The notes under the pieces are model-generated. The model saw nothing but the letters and a program-made list of their open reading frames with translations. It did not search any database and was not told the origin of the DNA. The position numbers and the translations under genes were made by a program. Shown piece after piece: positions 24,665-35,975 of a DNA stretch of 64,000 bases. Positions within the stretch are counted from its first letter, which is position 1. Every line of letters starts with the position of its first letter. Source of the stretch: Thysanoteuthis rhombus (Eukaryota; Mollusca; Cephalopoda; Oegopsida; Thysanoteuthidae); NCBI GenBank assembly GCA_963457665.1, contig OY735207.1:49275696-49339695 (forward strand), given 5' to 3'.

Positions 24665-25380
24665 AATTATCCTTTCTATCACATCCCTCATTGTTGTGTA
24701 TGGTCTTTTCCTAATGTGTTCACTATCCCATTGGCACCGATCGACTGACCTTTTACTGCATCTATTGCCTCTTCTCCTTGCTAAGTGTCTTGATCATCTC
24801 CATTTTTGTCTTTTAATTATTTATACAATACCTTTCACACTGGTCTACCCTTTTGATCTTCTTCTATCACTTTTATCTCTAGCATTGCTCTTCCCATGGC
24901 TCTCTCTATGATTATGAGTTGGTTTACAGTTCGTTTTGGTGATTTATATGTTTTGCATGAGTACGCCATAGCTGGCATTATGCATTCATTGTACACTTTA
25001 CGTTTTAAACATATTGGCATGGAGCTTTTCAATGTCTCTATTCTCTCCAAATGCTTTCCAGTTCATGGTCTTCATTTATTATTTCACTGAGGTAAACGTA
25101 TTCCTTAACCTCGTCTAAAGCCGAACTCTCTATTCTTATGGTCTGTTTTGGACTTTATTGATGAACATTACTTCTGTCTTTGTTCCGTTCATCTTTAATT
25201 GTCCCTATTTAGTTCACTCAATATGTTTTGTAACTCATCTGTTGCTCCTGGTGTCACTGAAACGTCATCAGCAAATCTTGAATTGTTCAAATATTTTGAG
25301 TGAGACAAGAGGATAAAATATTACCTGAACTATTTACAGCGACCCTTGAAAGTGCCTTTCGGAAAACTGACATGGGAGAT
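24665..25380 (-). mobile_element. RTE-type LINE with 5' inversion (twin priming)
   Basis: The minus strand from about 25296 down to 24665 reads KYLNNSRFADD, a linker, ...YNECIMPAMAYS..., then ...WRWSRHLARRRGNR.... It stops before the usual tail. The plus strand from about 25298 reads VRQEDKILPELFTATLES, then AFRKTDMG, which is the RT segment that normally sits just upstream of LRFADD. The piece immediately 5' in the protein is therefore present but flipped, meeting the rest at about 25297. The frame in the minus part has stops. This is a second RTE subfamily, diverged from the (GAT)n-tailed copies. Confidence 0.7.
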
Positions 25381-26464
25381 GTGAGTAAATACAGATGGGA
25401 AATATCTAACCTCGAAAGTTGCGATAAAAAGCAAAAAGTAGATGAAGAAAAATTCTATCAAAAGTTGATCCGGAAATACCACATCACAGACTTACAAAGA
25501 AGTAGAAAACAAAAAGACTCAGAGTACGATGTTGCTTTATGAATGCAGATTTATGTCCCATCTAGTCCCAGTTTTCTGTGGCCGAATCGGTGAAGAAGTC
25601 GTCCATGAGAGTCGAAATCCTGCGATAATGGAGACTTAGTTCAAGTTCCGTCGGAGGTTACGTTTTCATTTCGATGCTACTTACTTTAGCAGTTTTATGA
25701 AAATAAAAATAAAGAAATGAATGTCAAAAGAATTAATGTATAATATTGAAAGGTGTACATCGTTTCAATAATCTATTTCCCTGTAAGCATGAAAAGACGG
25801 AGAAGGCAGGGACAAAACAACAGTTATGGCTACTATTCACTCAACTGGTTAATTGCTACGAATAGATAATTCTTTAAACGGAAGCCATATTTGGTTGTTT
25901 CAAGTTAGTGCCAGTGCAAGTAAGTATCAATTCCTACTTGAGCAACAGAATTTTGAAGAGAAATATTTCATCTGGAGTTGAAAAAGGAAAAAAGAAGTGG
26001 AGAAATCTAAAATTAATTAAATCGAAAAAAATCTCGATTATCTGCTTGGAATTCGATATGGAAGGATTTCTCCATAACTGACTTCTACAATACTAACAAC
26101 TATGACTTCCTGTGAGAATCGTTCAACAAAATATATCACTGCGAATCTTATTAAAAAAAATTGATTTTAGGTGGAAACTTACTAAAGGTCACATTATATT
26201 TTTGAATGATCTCTACTCTGAATTCTGAAAGTACTTATCATAATTGTTTCAGTTTAATTTCATTTAATTATCCCATTTTCTGGCGAGTAAATCAGCAATT
26301 ATATTTTCAAACTTTACAAAAAGCACATATCATTTCATGGTTCAAAAGTGTATTGATCCAAGATCTTATTTTGATTTGCAAGAGGATTCATAGGATCGCT
26401 CCATTTTTAGATTTTTACGAGCGTCTGGTCCTCTGGCATGGAGAGGGTGATCTGTTTGAATCTC

Positions 26465-26465
<1 letters not shown>
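25381..26465. other. No recognisable feature
   Basis: AT-rich DNA. Frames at 25400-25542 and 26206-26469 show no motif. Confidence 0.5.

Positions 26466-26528
<63 letters not shown>
26466..26528. repeat. (TAA)n microsatellite
   Basis: About 21 units, placed directly before the 5' edge of the LINE piece at 26535. Confidence 0.95.
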
Positions 26529-26534
26529 GGGATG

Positions 26535-27790
26535 ATGATAACTAATGAAGGAAGTGGAATTCAACATGCCCGTTTGAAAGAAAAATTAAGGACAGAGTGC
26601 TTCAGAAGTGTGCGTGCAGTACTGGAAACTGTTTTTAAAAAATAGAATAAAAGCAAACAATGCACTTGCTATCCCTGCGGTGATATAAAGCTTTAGTATA
26701 ATTAATCAGAATCTATATGAGATTAGAGAGATTGACGCGAAATTCAGGATACAACTAATATGTCACAGAATACACCACCCTAAAGCAGACATTGATTGCC
26801 TCTTCTTGCCAAGGTGTAACTGTGGTAGGGGAATGGTGCAACTCGGACCGACTCACAAAAGAGCAACAATAGGATTACACCAGTACCTCCGTACCGGAAG
26901 TCAAAACTAGTTAAGGAATACGAAAGCACAAAGTTGCACTCAATAATAAAAGAAAGTTAAAAGGTTTGCAAGAGAACTGGGTTTGAGTTTGGACAGTGGA
27001 GAGTATTCACAGAATATAAGTGTGCAAAAGATGAGATGACATGCAAAGGAATTGGGCCATGAACAGCTTAGAGTAAGATGGGGACAGATAAATCTACACG
27101 AACAATACGCCATCTGAAGCAAAGAAGCTGATCTAGACCAGAAAGAAATACCCACCAGTGGCAGAAATAGAGGGATTTCTATTAGTTGCTCAAGACTAAA
27201 GCTTGCACACTCGAAACTTCCTAGCAAATATCATAAATGATAGTGCCAACCCACAAAATCTGCTTTTGTAACCTACATGTAGAAACAATAGACCAACTCG
27301 TGTCGGGCAAGCCTGTTTTAACATCTGCAGATTACAAGTTAGCACACGATAGAGTGGGCCGATAGCATTATTGAATACTTACAGACAACTTGTATGAATA
27401 TCAACCAGACGCAGTCAGTGATGGACAGAATGTTACGATAGTAAACGACTTAATAAGGACTGCAATAAATACGAACAGGACCAACGAAGTAAATAGACTT
27501 GATATAGTGATCAACGACTGCTTTTAAAGAACTTGCCTTTTAATTGACGTAAGTGTGCCTTCTGGTCGCAATAGAGCAGAAATGGAGTTCGTGTGACTAA
27601 GCAAGTAACAGAACCTTTAAATCAAAATAAAAAAGATGTGATATTGTCCCCACTATTGTCAGGGCAATGGGGGATGATCGAGAAAAGCACTGAAGAACAT
27701 TTCTGCAAAATTCCTGGCGACTCCTCTCTCTGCGAAATCTTGAAACAGCGCTTACAGACACTGTCTATATATTGAGAAGAACACTATCAT
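26535..27790 (+). mobile_element. LINE C-terminal region, restriction-like endonuclease group
   Basis: Read across several frames, ordered landmarks recur that I know from R2/R4/NeSL-like LINE proteins: a RVRAVLETVF block, RMHHPKADIDC-like text near 26765-26800, MVQLGPTHKRATIGLHQYLR near 26830-26890, and an FLLVAQD..LHTRNFLANI block near 27170-27240. Then come LLIDVSVPSGRN near 27535-27570 and a YILRRTLSS-like end near 27770. Many stops and frame changes show an old copy. The subgroup name is from memory. It begins just after a (TAA)n tract. Confidence 0.65.
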
Positions 27791-27954
27791 CTGTTAAGAC
27801 TGCAACACACACAAAATAATTGTACATCACTTCAACCTTCTTTCAACCTGATTTTTTTTTCAGCTCTTAAGCAAGATCTAGGCACTACCCTCCTTCTTTT
27901 CTTCTTTATTCTACTTCAGTTGTGCCCTGCCGTATGTTTTAACAACAGCAACCA
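27791..27954. other. Short unassigned gap between two LINE pieces
   Basis: Separates the plus-strand LINE end from an oppositely oriented piece of the same group. Confidence 0.5.
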
Positions 27955-28165
27955 AGACTAGGTTTCCTTTTGTCCGTTCACAACAGCTAGGCCTGGCCTC
28001 CATGTTTGCATAGTGTACTCTGTTTGATTCTGAAACTTCCAATTTTTTTCTCCACCCTTATTTCTAACGAAAGCTTCTGGTTTGTGCTCATGCCTTTTGA
28101 TTTTATGGCCTAACCCAAGTAATTTGCAAAATTCCCAGTGATCTGTTGCCTGCAACTAATCATGT
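27955..28165 (-). mobile_element. LINE endonuclease-domain fragment (RLE group)
   Basis: The 65-codon frame reads ATDHWEFCKLLGLGHKIKRH, then HKPEAFVRNKG, then TWRPGLAVVNGQKE. This follows the pattern HWxLCxKxG...HKPExVxEN...W...Q.....RPDxxVxxK found ahead of the IDVAxP motif in restriction-like endonuclease LINEs. The expected RPD is RPG here, so the catalytic Asp is lost. Orientation is opposite to the copy ending at 27790. Confidence 0.6.
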
Positions 28166-28318
28166 CAGTTTATCTATTCTTTTTGGTCGAGTTACTTTGT
28201 TCGCAGGGTTTTTTTTGTTTCATTTTTTCTCAACATTGGCGACATAAGTTATTTTGTTGGGTTTCATCAGCCTTCACCTTGCTGAAATTAATTCTAATAG
28301 TCTTGTTTGGGAATTATT

Positions 28319-28331
28319 ATTAATAATAATG

Positions 28332-28394
<63 letters not shown>

Positions 28395-28395
28395 T
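28319..28395. repeat. (AAT)n microsatellite
   Basis: About 24 units with one GAT interruption near the start. Confidence 0.95.
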
Positions 28396-28399
28396 TAAG

Positions 28400-28445
28400 T
28401 CTTCTATGTCCAAAGACAGACGATAAAAGACTGATGATGATTATT
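28400..28445 (+). mobile_element. RTE LINE 3' terminus, about 45 bases
   Basis: TCTATGTCCAAAGACAGACG, then ATAAAAGACTGATGATGATT, matches the last bases and tail of the RTE family (typical form ATGTCCAACGACGGACGTTA, then AAAGA, then (TGATGA)n). It lies between (AAT)n and (ATT)n tracts. Confidence 0.7.
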
Positions 28446-28503
28446 ATTATTACTAAGATCATTATTATTGTTACTGTTGTTGTTGTTGCTACAATTACTA
28501 TTA

Positions 28504-28540
<37 letters not shown>

Positions 28541-28560
28541 CATTATTATTATTATTGTCT
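28439..28560. repeat. (ATT)n with GTT and ATC interruptions
   Basis: Trinucleotide tract following the LINE terminus, so it may be an evolved LINE tail. Confidence 0.9.
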
Positions 28561-29469
28561 TTTATTAGATTTCTACCATTGTCAGCGATATTTTTCGTCC
28601 TTGAGGCTATTCCTGCTTCAATTGTTTTATTCTGTCTGTGAAAAAAAAATCCAACTTACTTGCACGGAAGACAATCGCCTTTCCCTCTATAGGTGCTTTC
28701 ATTCCAACACACGTTCTCCTCTCGGTGTCGAGCATCTCTCTTCATCATCTCCTATTTTTCTTTTCTTCTTTTTACGATGTTATTCCTGTAAAGTGCTGAT
28801 TGATTTTTCCTTTGAGTTCGTTAGCACAACTAAGTTTGATACAAGTCGAATCTGTAAACAGAAGGTAATCTATCATTGATTCATTCATGTGATTATATCC
28901 AAAATCTGAAGTATCCGATAATAATTATTCTTATGATAATTCATGTTATTTCTTGGCGACAATTTACGAATAAAACTGCAGAAACAAATGCAATCACACA
29001 TACACACATTTGGAAGCGCTGCTTTCACCAGGTTTTTCACCGACCCCTATCGAAGCAAAGGAATATGTAACTCTCTTTCTGTCACGAGGTTAACCACTAA
29101 AATGATTGATGAATGAGATTGAGTGAGAAAGAAGAAAAGAAGATTAAAGAGAAAATAATTAATCAGAGAGCAAGAGAAAGTATTGGTAAAGAAAGAAAGC
29201 GGACAAAAATAGAAAGGAACAGTAGTGAGAGGCCAAATGAAAGAAAGAAAAGGAAAAAAGAAGGTTTAATAAGGAAAAAACAGAGAATTCAAAAGAGAAT
29301 CAACAAATAATGAAAGATAACTGAATTGAGAAAGAAAGAAAGAAAGAGAATAATAATGAATGAATGAAGGTCACTGCACGACAGACTGGATCTAAATAGA
29401 AGAAATAGACATTTGATGATGTCAAATACTTTGAAAAAGGAAAGAGAGTAAACAAGAGTTGAGCAAACA
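28561..29469. other. No supported gene; purine-rich stretch
   Basis: Strong A/G bias on + from about 29113 to 29360 (GAAAGAAAG words). The frame there is a composition artefact. Confidence 0.5.
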
Positions 29470-29692
29470 AGTGGTTGTTTATGATAAGTGCCCAATACAC
29501 CATTTTTGAAAAGTTGATATTTTCGGGATTTGAAGAGCTACAGAGATTTTTTTTTAATTTTCGAAGCCTAATTCATAATGCAAAGTGTTTGGGCTTCAAA
29601 ATAAAATAACAACTGAGCATTCCTGCTCTAAAAATAAAGAGAATATCAACTTTTTCAAAAATGATGTGTTGGGCACTTATCATGCGCTGCCA
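29470..29692. mobile_element. Foldback element or MITE (imperfect palindrome)
   Basis: The left arm ATGATAAGTGCCCAATACAC (from about 29480), continuing CATTTTTGAAAA, is mirrored near 29640-29683 by TTTCAAAAATGATGTGTTGG, then GCACTTATCAT. Inner arms TTTCGAAGCC and GGGCTTCAAAA sit near the centre at about 29582. The whole 220 bases can fold back on itself imperfectly. No frame is present. Superfamily and target duplication are not clear. Confidence 0.6.
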
Positions 29693-29714
29693 CTCAAATG
29701 CATCCAGATCCTCC

Positions 29715-29717
<3 letters not shown>

Positions 29718-29758
<41 letters not shown>

Positions 29759-29815
29759 GTTGTTGTTGTTGTTGTTGTTGTTGCTGTTGTTGTTGTTGTT
29801 ATCATTATTATATTT
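29718..29815. repeat. (TTA)n(TTG)n microsatellite
   Basis: ATT block followed by a TTG block with a single CTG. Confidence 0.95.
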
Positions 29816-29971
29816 TTTCGCACATTATGCATACTGGTACCTAAGTCTGTAAGCTGACTGTCAAGCCTTAACAAAGGTCCTCTCAGACAGAGAGTATTTT
29901 TGTAAGGGAGCTGTTCCAATTATGACTGTCATTATTATTTCTGTCCTTAAAAATCTATAGCCAAGTGGTTT

Positions 29972-30245
29972 ACAACAGCTTAGTGTTGTTTTTTGTATTT
30001 TGCAGTGTTCTTTTTGTGTTTTGCAGTGTTGTTTTGTGTGTGTCGTAGTGTTGTTTTTGTTTTGCAGTGTTGTTTTGAGTGTGTCGCAGTGTTGTTTTTT
30101 GGGCTTTGCAGTGTTATTTTTTATGCTTTGCAATATTGATTGTTTTTTTGTTTTTGTTTTGCAGTGTTGTTTTTTGTGTTTTGCGGTGTTCTATTGTGTG
30201 TGTGTTGCAGTGTTGTTTTGTGTTTATGGCAGTGTTTTATTTTTT
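29972..30245. repeat. Minisatellite, about 26-base unit
   Basis: Ten or eleven units of the form TTTTGCAGTGTTGTTTTTTG. The minus-strand translation gives a KQHCKTQK-like peptide repeat, which follows from the repeat and is not evidence for a gene. Confidence 0.8.
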
Positions 30246-30267
30246 GTCCACTTAATACAGTAGATGA

Positions 30268-30269
<2 letters not shown>

Positions 30270-30333
<64 letters not shown>
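30270..30333. repeat. (ATT)n microsatellite
   Basis: About 21 units. Confidence 0.95.
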
Positions 30334-30334
<1 letters not shown>

Positions 30335-31112
30335 TCTTCTGCCTTTGTATTTCATAACATGAACTGGAACGAATAAAATGTGCCGTGTATGTTGTCTGGT
30401 CTCGCCCTCAGCAGCTTGGGTCGTGTCACACATATTCGGTGGCAGCAACATAGACGTCCGAAAACGCCTAATTCAGTGTCAGTTTGATTACGAGCCATAA
30501 AGGTCACGACAAATACGGCAAAGTCGACAAGTAGTACACAATGAATGGAGCGAAGAGAATGGCGGTGATTGGCCCAGAATTTGTAAGAGAGAACAATGGC
30601 GAGACAAAAAAGAGAGAGAATGAGAGACTCAGAGAGACAGAGAGTGAGAGAAGAGAGAGGATAAGATCGTGAGGGTTTGGGGAGAATGACGAGACGATGA
30701 AATAGAGTAAATGGTGAGTTAGAGAAGATATTTAAATAAAGCAGTAAGTGCGCGCAGGACATTTCTTAGGCGGAAGAGAGCAGAAAAAAAACATGGTTGG
30801 AAGCTGAAGGAAAAAAATTGTGCGTGGTGATTGTTATGGGAGAAAGACAAATAATTTGCCAGTTGTACTCATTGAGTTATCACACTAAAAGTCATAGACG
30901 TACAAACTGGGGGTAGGAAGGGAATGTGCAAGCCCCCCTCCCTCACTCTGCTCCAAATTCAGGCAAAACGTGTTGAATTTCGGTCGAATCAGTGTATTTC
31001 AGGCAAAACCGTGAAAGATTTCGTGCAAATCAAGCCTCCCCCCATCACACACACTTACAGAACGAGTTCCCATACGTTTATGCCAGAAGTAACTGGTAAC
31101 TTATACCAGAGA
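30334..31112. other. No supported gene
   Basis: The 136-codon minus frame (30352-30762) arises partly from an A/G-rich stretch at 30590-30680. No motif is recognised. CATATTCGGTGGCAGCAACA at 30430-30449 loosely recalls a retroelement leader but is not enough to call one. Confidence 0.45.
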
Positions 31113-31527
31113 TTAACCTTTTCAATACCAAGATTGAGGTGCTTAATGCTAGAATTTGAAATTTAAAATTTCAGATTCCAGTGAAATCTTATTCAGTGAT
31201 TAAAGAAAACTATTTATGGTCCTATCAAATATTTCCCATATCTTGAGGAACCATGATCATGATGGGATATATTTTTCTCCATAGAAAATTATGTCAGGAC
31301 CGACTAAAGACCCGGAATTCGTAGATCTCTTTAACTACATGTCTTTCCTGTTTAGTCATACAATGCGAAAAATTTTGTGAAGGCTTCATACTATGAAGGC
31401 GTGATTGTCTATGCTTGTAAAAGCCGGGGAAAATCACATTTGCTTTGTTTTTTCATGTCACGTATGTCCCAGTAGACTTCTAGAGGAAATCTACGACATG
31501 TGAATACCCGAACAGTTATAGAAAACT
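31113..31527. mobile_element. piggyBac-like MITE, copy 2
   Basis: Begins TTAA (31113-31116), then CCTTTTCAATACC. The interior shares ordered blocks with copy 1 at 9996: GATGGGATATAT, GTCTTTCCTGTT(C/T)AGTCAT, ATGCGAA, GGGGAAAATC against GGGAAAATCTC, and CCCAGTA(G)ACTTCTA. The right end is eroded at about 31527, so no second TTAA is seen. Same orientation as copy 1. Non-coding. Confidence 0.65.
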
Positions 31528-31544
31528 CGCGATATATAATTTGT

Positions 31545-31840
31545 TATTTGTGGAAGCAGCCATAAGTCCACTGTTGGACAAAGGCCTTTCCTATTTCCTT
31601 TTCATGTCGACCTCCATCGCAATGTCTTCCCAGCAAACCTTACCATCTCATCCCTTCATTTTGTGCCTAGTCTTTACCTGGTGCATTTTTACTGTACCGT
31701 TGGAACCAATTGGTTAGTATTTTGCTATATCCGTTGCCATCTTTTCTTGCGGGGTATCCTGCCCATCTCCATCTTTGTTGCTTAATTCCAGAGTTTCTAT
31801 GGCTGCTGGAATATACATGTCTCGTTATTTTAACTTTGGA
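31545..31840 (-). mobile_element. LINE 3'-end fragment, different RTE-like family
   Basis: AGTCCACTGTTGGACAAAGG, CCTTTC, then ATCGCAATGTCTTCC and GCCCATCTCCATCTTTG, resembles the reverse complement of the C-terminal end of LINEs that finish near a GGACATAGGCCT-type sequence. It does not share the (GAT)n tail of the main family. Assignment is by layout only. Confidence 0.4.
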
Positions 31841-31849
31841 AGTCTATTA

Positions 31850-31850
<1 letters not shown>

Positions 31851-31886
<36 letters not shown>
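31851..31886. repeat. (CA)n(TA)n microsatellite
   Basis: Short compound tract. Confidence 0.9.
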
Positions 31887-32044
31887 CACACATCGTATAA
31901 ACGTGGAAATTCGGTCTAAAACAATGGTTAAATCTTTTTTTCTGCCACTTCAGCTCATCAAATAGATAGTGTAATTAGGTCTGCATTCACTAATGATTTT
32001 TCAGATAACTATACATGGTATATGTTTCACTTACATGTACGTAT

Positions 32045-32215
32045 ATGTTTGTTACGTTGATATGAGGTGATCTGGCTGATTGTAGATGAAATTAACAATA
32101 AGAAGGTGAACTGAAAAAAAAATCTGTGTTTCATCTCGAAAAAAAATTTATCACATGGGCATGTTTCAATGCATTTCGACGATTGCCGGCCATCTTTTTC
32201 AGATAAACTTCCGGC
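32045..32215 (-). mobile_element. Penelope-like terminal repeat, copy
   Basis: The minus strand reads CTGAAAAAGATGGCCGGCAA, then TCGTCGAAATGCATTG. About 130 bases align with 48905-49085 (-), including GAAGGTGAAC, TTTCATCTC, TGGGCAT and ATGCATTTCGACG on +. The hairpin arms GATGG and (C/T)CGTC precede GAAA, the hammerhead-like layout. Confidence 0.5.
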
Positions 32216-32291
32216 GGTGTAGAGAAAATTGTATGCTGTTTACATGCTTGAGCTTAAGGAAATAAACGGGATACTTCTGTGCAGTGGGTTG

Positions 32292-32308
32292 TATATATAT
32301 ATATATAT

Positions 32309-32386
<78 letters not shown>
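32292..32386. repeat. (TA)n(TG)n microsatellite
   Basis: About 32 TA units, then about 14 TG units. Confidence 0.95.
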
Positions 32387-32389
<3 letters not shown>

Positions 32390-33044
32390 GGGAGACTTCT
32401 GAATGAATTTCGAAAGTTCTGAGTGACAACGGGACTAATCGATACTTCAGCTTTCTCCACAGTATTCTGATTCTAGTAATGCTGTCATCTATTCAGCTGT
32501 TCTCGATTCTTCCTCAGATTTCCATTCCTTCGAACCTATTATGATTGAGGATACCATCTCTATCCATGCATACTGAACATTAACTACTTTGCTGGGTTTT
32601 GTCTATCATGGACTTACTAGTTGTATTTCATGCATCTGCATGATTACATCGGATTTCCAGTGGTTACCAATGGGCAGCACCTTCCTCAGTATCACAGTCC
32701 AGGGGCTACTCCTTAACCTCAATTGACAATACAAAGAATGCAGAAATGTCACTCCATATACGAGTGGATGATCGGGAAACAAGGCACCGGAGAGAATTGA
32801 GTATTGGTAAAACATTTTCATATTGTTAAGTGTTACTTCTCGTACTACAAATGCAGATAAACAAACTGGGTGGCGTCGCAGGCGTTGTACAAATAAACTA
32901 TATAGTTATATTCCTCAGTTGCTTAGCAGGTCGAGACGGCCAAAGGGATTTCCACGCTGTAGGTTTTCTTTTGTCAAAGGCTGCCTTCTCTTGCATGGAA
33001 TGCATTACAAGGCTGGGGGGTCCTATCTGCCCGACTGTACTGCT
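32387..33044. other. No supported gene; probable SINE body at the right
   Basis: 32930-33044 may be the body of the SINE whose head lies at 33045-33122 (-). The remainder is unassigned. Frames at 32606-33069 lack motifs. Confidence 0.4.
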
Positions 33045-33122
33045 TCAGCAGGAATTCGAACTTGGTTAGTCTATTCCGTTTTCTTCACTGCCAACCATCA
33101 ACGGTTAGGCCATTTCGCACCT
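33045..33122 (-). mobile_element. tRNA-derived SINE, family 1 copy (-)
   Basis: On the minus strand AATGGCCTAACCGTTGATGG (A box) and CAAGTTCGAATTCCTGCTGA (B box) match the 24405 copy, including the following GCTGAAG. Confidence 0.65.
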
Positions 33123-35654
33123 TCGTGTCTGGAGACCGGATATAGTTAACGTAAACAGAGAAAAAAAAACAAATGCTGTCAAGTGGTCGATGATATCGTT
33201 TGAGCACACCACAGAAGGACAACGAACAAGAGTGAAAAGCATAATAAATACGCCTGGTTAGTCACTCGATAGAAACCGTCACATGACCCACGTCTTTCGC
33301 CAGTATGCTGCGTTTTGGGAGATCAATTAAAAAAATTGGGAAATGGGATGATCAATGAATAAGTCAAGTTATTTCTCTCGCATTTTGCTGAGCAGTGATC
33401 ACTAAAAAAAAAGTTTGAATTAAAAAAAAAAAAATGAATGGTCAGAAAAAGGATCAATTTAGCATAAACTCGTTGCTAAAAACCTATTTTGGGGGTGAAA
33501 TTTTCTACAAAAAAAAAAAGGAAAAGAATTTTTTTCTCTAAATATGATAAGAAGTACAATTTTGAATTTTTAAGTCTTCTAGCTCTATTGGTGTGGTATG
33601 TACGCGTGACACATATATAGCTAGCCACCTAATCAAATCAACTTGAGAATTGAAAAATGAAAAAAATAAAAATATTTTGACAGTTTTGATAGGCGGTTTC
33701 TTATAATAGAACTGAAAATGGGTCACTTGAAAATACACCTTGTAAAGGATGGTTGGTAAGCATAGATTATGACGAACTTGGAGCTTGCGTTGAATGTAAT
33801 CCATTTCAAACTTATCAAATATTTGGACTAAGGTTCAACACAAGCTATAAATCCATAAATCTACGTCTAAATCTGTGGATAGAACTGAAACCTATATATT
33901 CTATGTTTTTCACTTACATACATACTTATGACAGAGGTTAATTTGTAAATTAGGTTCAATAAGAGAATAACATCAATAACAAATTGAAGAAAATTGAACA
34001 ATTAGAAAAATATATACACAGTTGAGCATCACAGATCCGGCGATTTTGGCACCGAGTTTCTGAAATTCCTCGGTTTTGGGTGCAGCATAAGCTAAGCCTA
34101 TTTCTAATACCAGAGAGTTGAGCTATTAGCCCCATAAAGTTTCGTAAATAGCCCAGAATTTGAGAGTACATTGATATTAACACAATGTTCGTTTAATTTT
34201 ATGAAATTCAAAAAAAAATCTTTGTACTGCTTTCACACAATTACCTACACTTTTTGGTTTCATAAAAAAAAATGTTAGCTGGATTTTTTTTTAATGGTTT
34301 TGATTTAGAAAAAAAACTGTTGTTCAATCAATAATGTTTCTCGAATGTACATACTTCTGGAACAGTGCTATTCAGAAAGAATCGGTAAATTTGAAAAAAA
34401 ACTTCTACAAAATTTTATAATTATCTAATTCTTAATGATAGCCGGGTTTGTTTTTGTTTTTTTCTTCATGTCCAAGCTTGTGATGCTCGATTGTACTGTC
34501 CAACATTAAAGCTATGTGACGGATAGACGATTCTTAGCGTAGATCTTAGCAATGTCAACCCCCGATTTTTCTTTAGACGTTAAAGACTGGAGATGTGAAA
34601 CGAGATGTCGGCAGTTTGTTAGAGAAAAGAAAAAAAAAATGAAAGATCAAAAGAATAACAGATGGAAGATGGACGACCAGATCAAAGGGCGGCCAGATCA
34701 AGAAATACGAAGTGCATAAAATCGCGTCAAGAAAAAGTCAAAAATTAGATAAACTCTGACTAAGCTTCCCGCCAAAGATTTGCAAAATATCAGAAGAAAA
34801 AAAAGAGTGATAAAAGGTAATTGAGCCGTTTGATGTCAATATTTATTTATTGTTTATTTATTCATTAGAAAAGATGTCTCTGAAAGTTATGATTTTTCTG
34901 TCCGTATCAAGTCGAGAACTTTAACTCTTTTCGGGAAATATTGAATGACTTCTCTTTGGTATATTGAAATTGCCAGCACCATAACTTGTGCGCTCTGGGA
35001 TTATCAATAAGTAAAAATTATGGGTTTAATCGCAAAACTGCTGATGAGAGGGGCATTGTAATTAAAACAAACAAAAGAAAAAAGGTACGATTTTTTGTGG
35101 GGGTACCTGGCAATATTTTTGGTCGTATTTTCTATACATTGCTTCTTACTTACTGCTATAATAGGGATATGAAATGCATTGGATTAAGGACACCAGGGTT
35201 TGTTTGTTTGTTTTTTTTTCAGTGAACCTTTTTCCATCGACTTTCTCAATATTTATACAAGTATTCAATCTTCTTTTAGGTGTATTATTATGAAACTCCA
35301 TAACAAACCTGGAGTTGACTTTTTTTTACGGTAACAAGATACTAAAAACAAGAATTACAATAACAATCCAAACCAAATTTAAGGAAAGTCAAAATTAACA
35401 TTCTCCTATCGTGATTTGGAATCACTACCAACTGATTGGTAATCCCTCTCCGACATAGCGAAATTGATAAGTCTTACATCTATAAAAATTGATGTTAGAA
35501 ATACGCAATTTCATTCCAATAAAAAAACATATTTATGAAAATTGATATTTCCCTTCTCTGATTAGAAATCACAACAAAATGAGTTGTAGTCGATTCATTG
35601 AACGACTGGGCAAAACTAACAAGTCTCGTGTATCAACGAAATTTATCTCACAAA
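33123..35654. other. Gene-poor stretch, nothing recognised
   Basis: AT-rich with frequent A8-A12 runs (33410-33530, 34630). Frames at 33538-33804 (-), 33956-34183 (-) and 34986-35225 (+) lack motifs. No repeat family is recognised. Confidence 0.5.
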
Positions 35655-35975
35655 TACGCAAGGGTTTATTTTCAATCTCACAAATTCTAGCTCTTTCAGA
35701 TCCTGCGTAGCATCAAAGAAAAGGGCCGGGAGATGTTAAATCCGGCAGCCCTGATGGCCAATCAAATGCTAAAAGCCTGGATATCACCCTGTTACCAAAG
35801 ATTTATTTAATTTCATTTTCGTTGGCTCTTCAGTTCTGTACTTTTCCGGGATGAATTCCCAAGTATTACCTTATATATCTGAAAAGAGAGAAACCAAAAT
35901 ATGAATAGTAAATAGAAAAAAACATGATCGTTTTACACCCCTTCGTGACAATTGTGTCACCCTGTATATACAATA
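35655..35975 (-). repeat. Dispersed repeat D, copy 1 (-)
   Basis: The reverse complement of 35655-35975 aligns with 48516-48860. Shared blocks are TGTATATACAGGGTGACACA, a TATATAAGG block, GGGTGATATCCAGGC against GAGTGATATCCAGGC, TTTGATTGG, CCCGGCCCTTTT, GAAAGAGC(T/G)AGAATT. By eye about 70-75% identity. There is no coding frame. TATACAGGGTG recalls ends of mariner-like DNA transposons, but no matching inverted end was found. Confidence 0.7.

Noticed and set aside
29861-30263. Cysteine-rich plus frame and KQHCKTQK-repeat minus frame
   Set aside because: Both follow from the 26-base minisatellite and have no start context or homology that I recognise.
30370-30470. Possible long-terminal-repeat or leader remnant around CATATTCGGTGGCAGCAACA
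   Set aside because: No paired terminal repeat and no coding region was seen nearby. The resemblance is too short.
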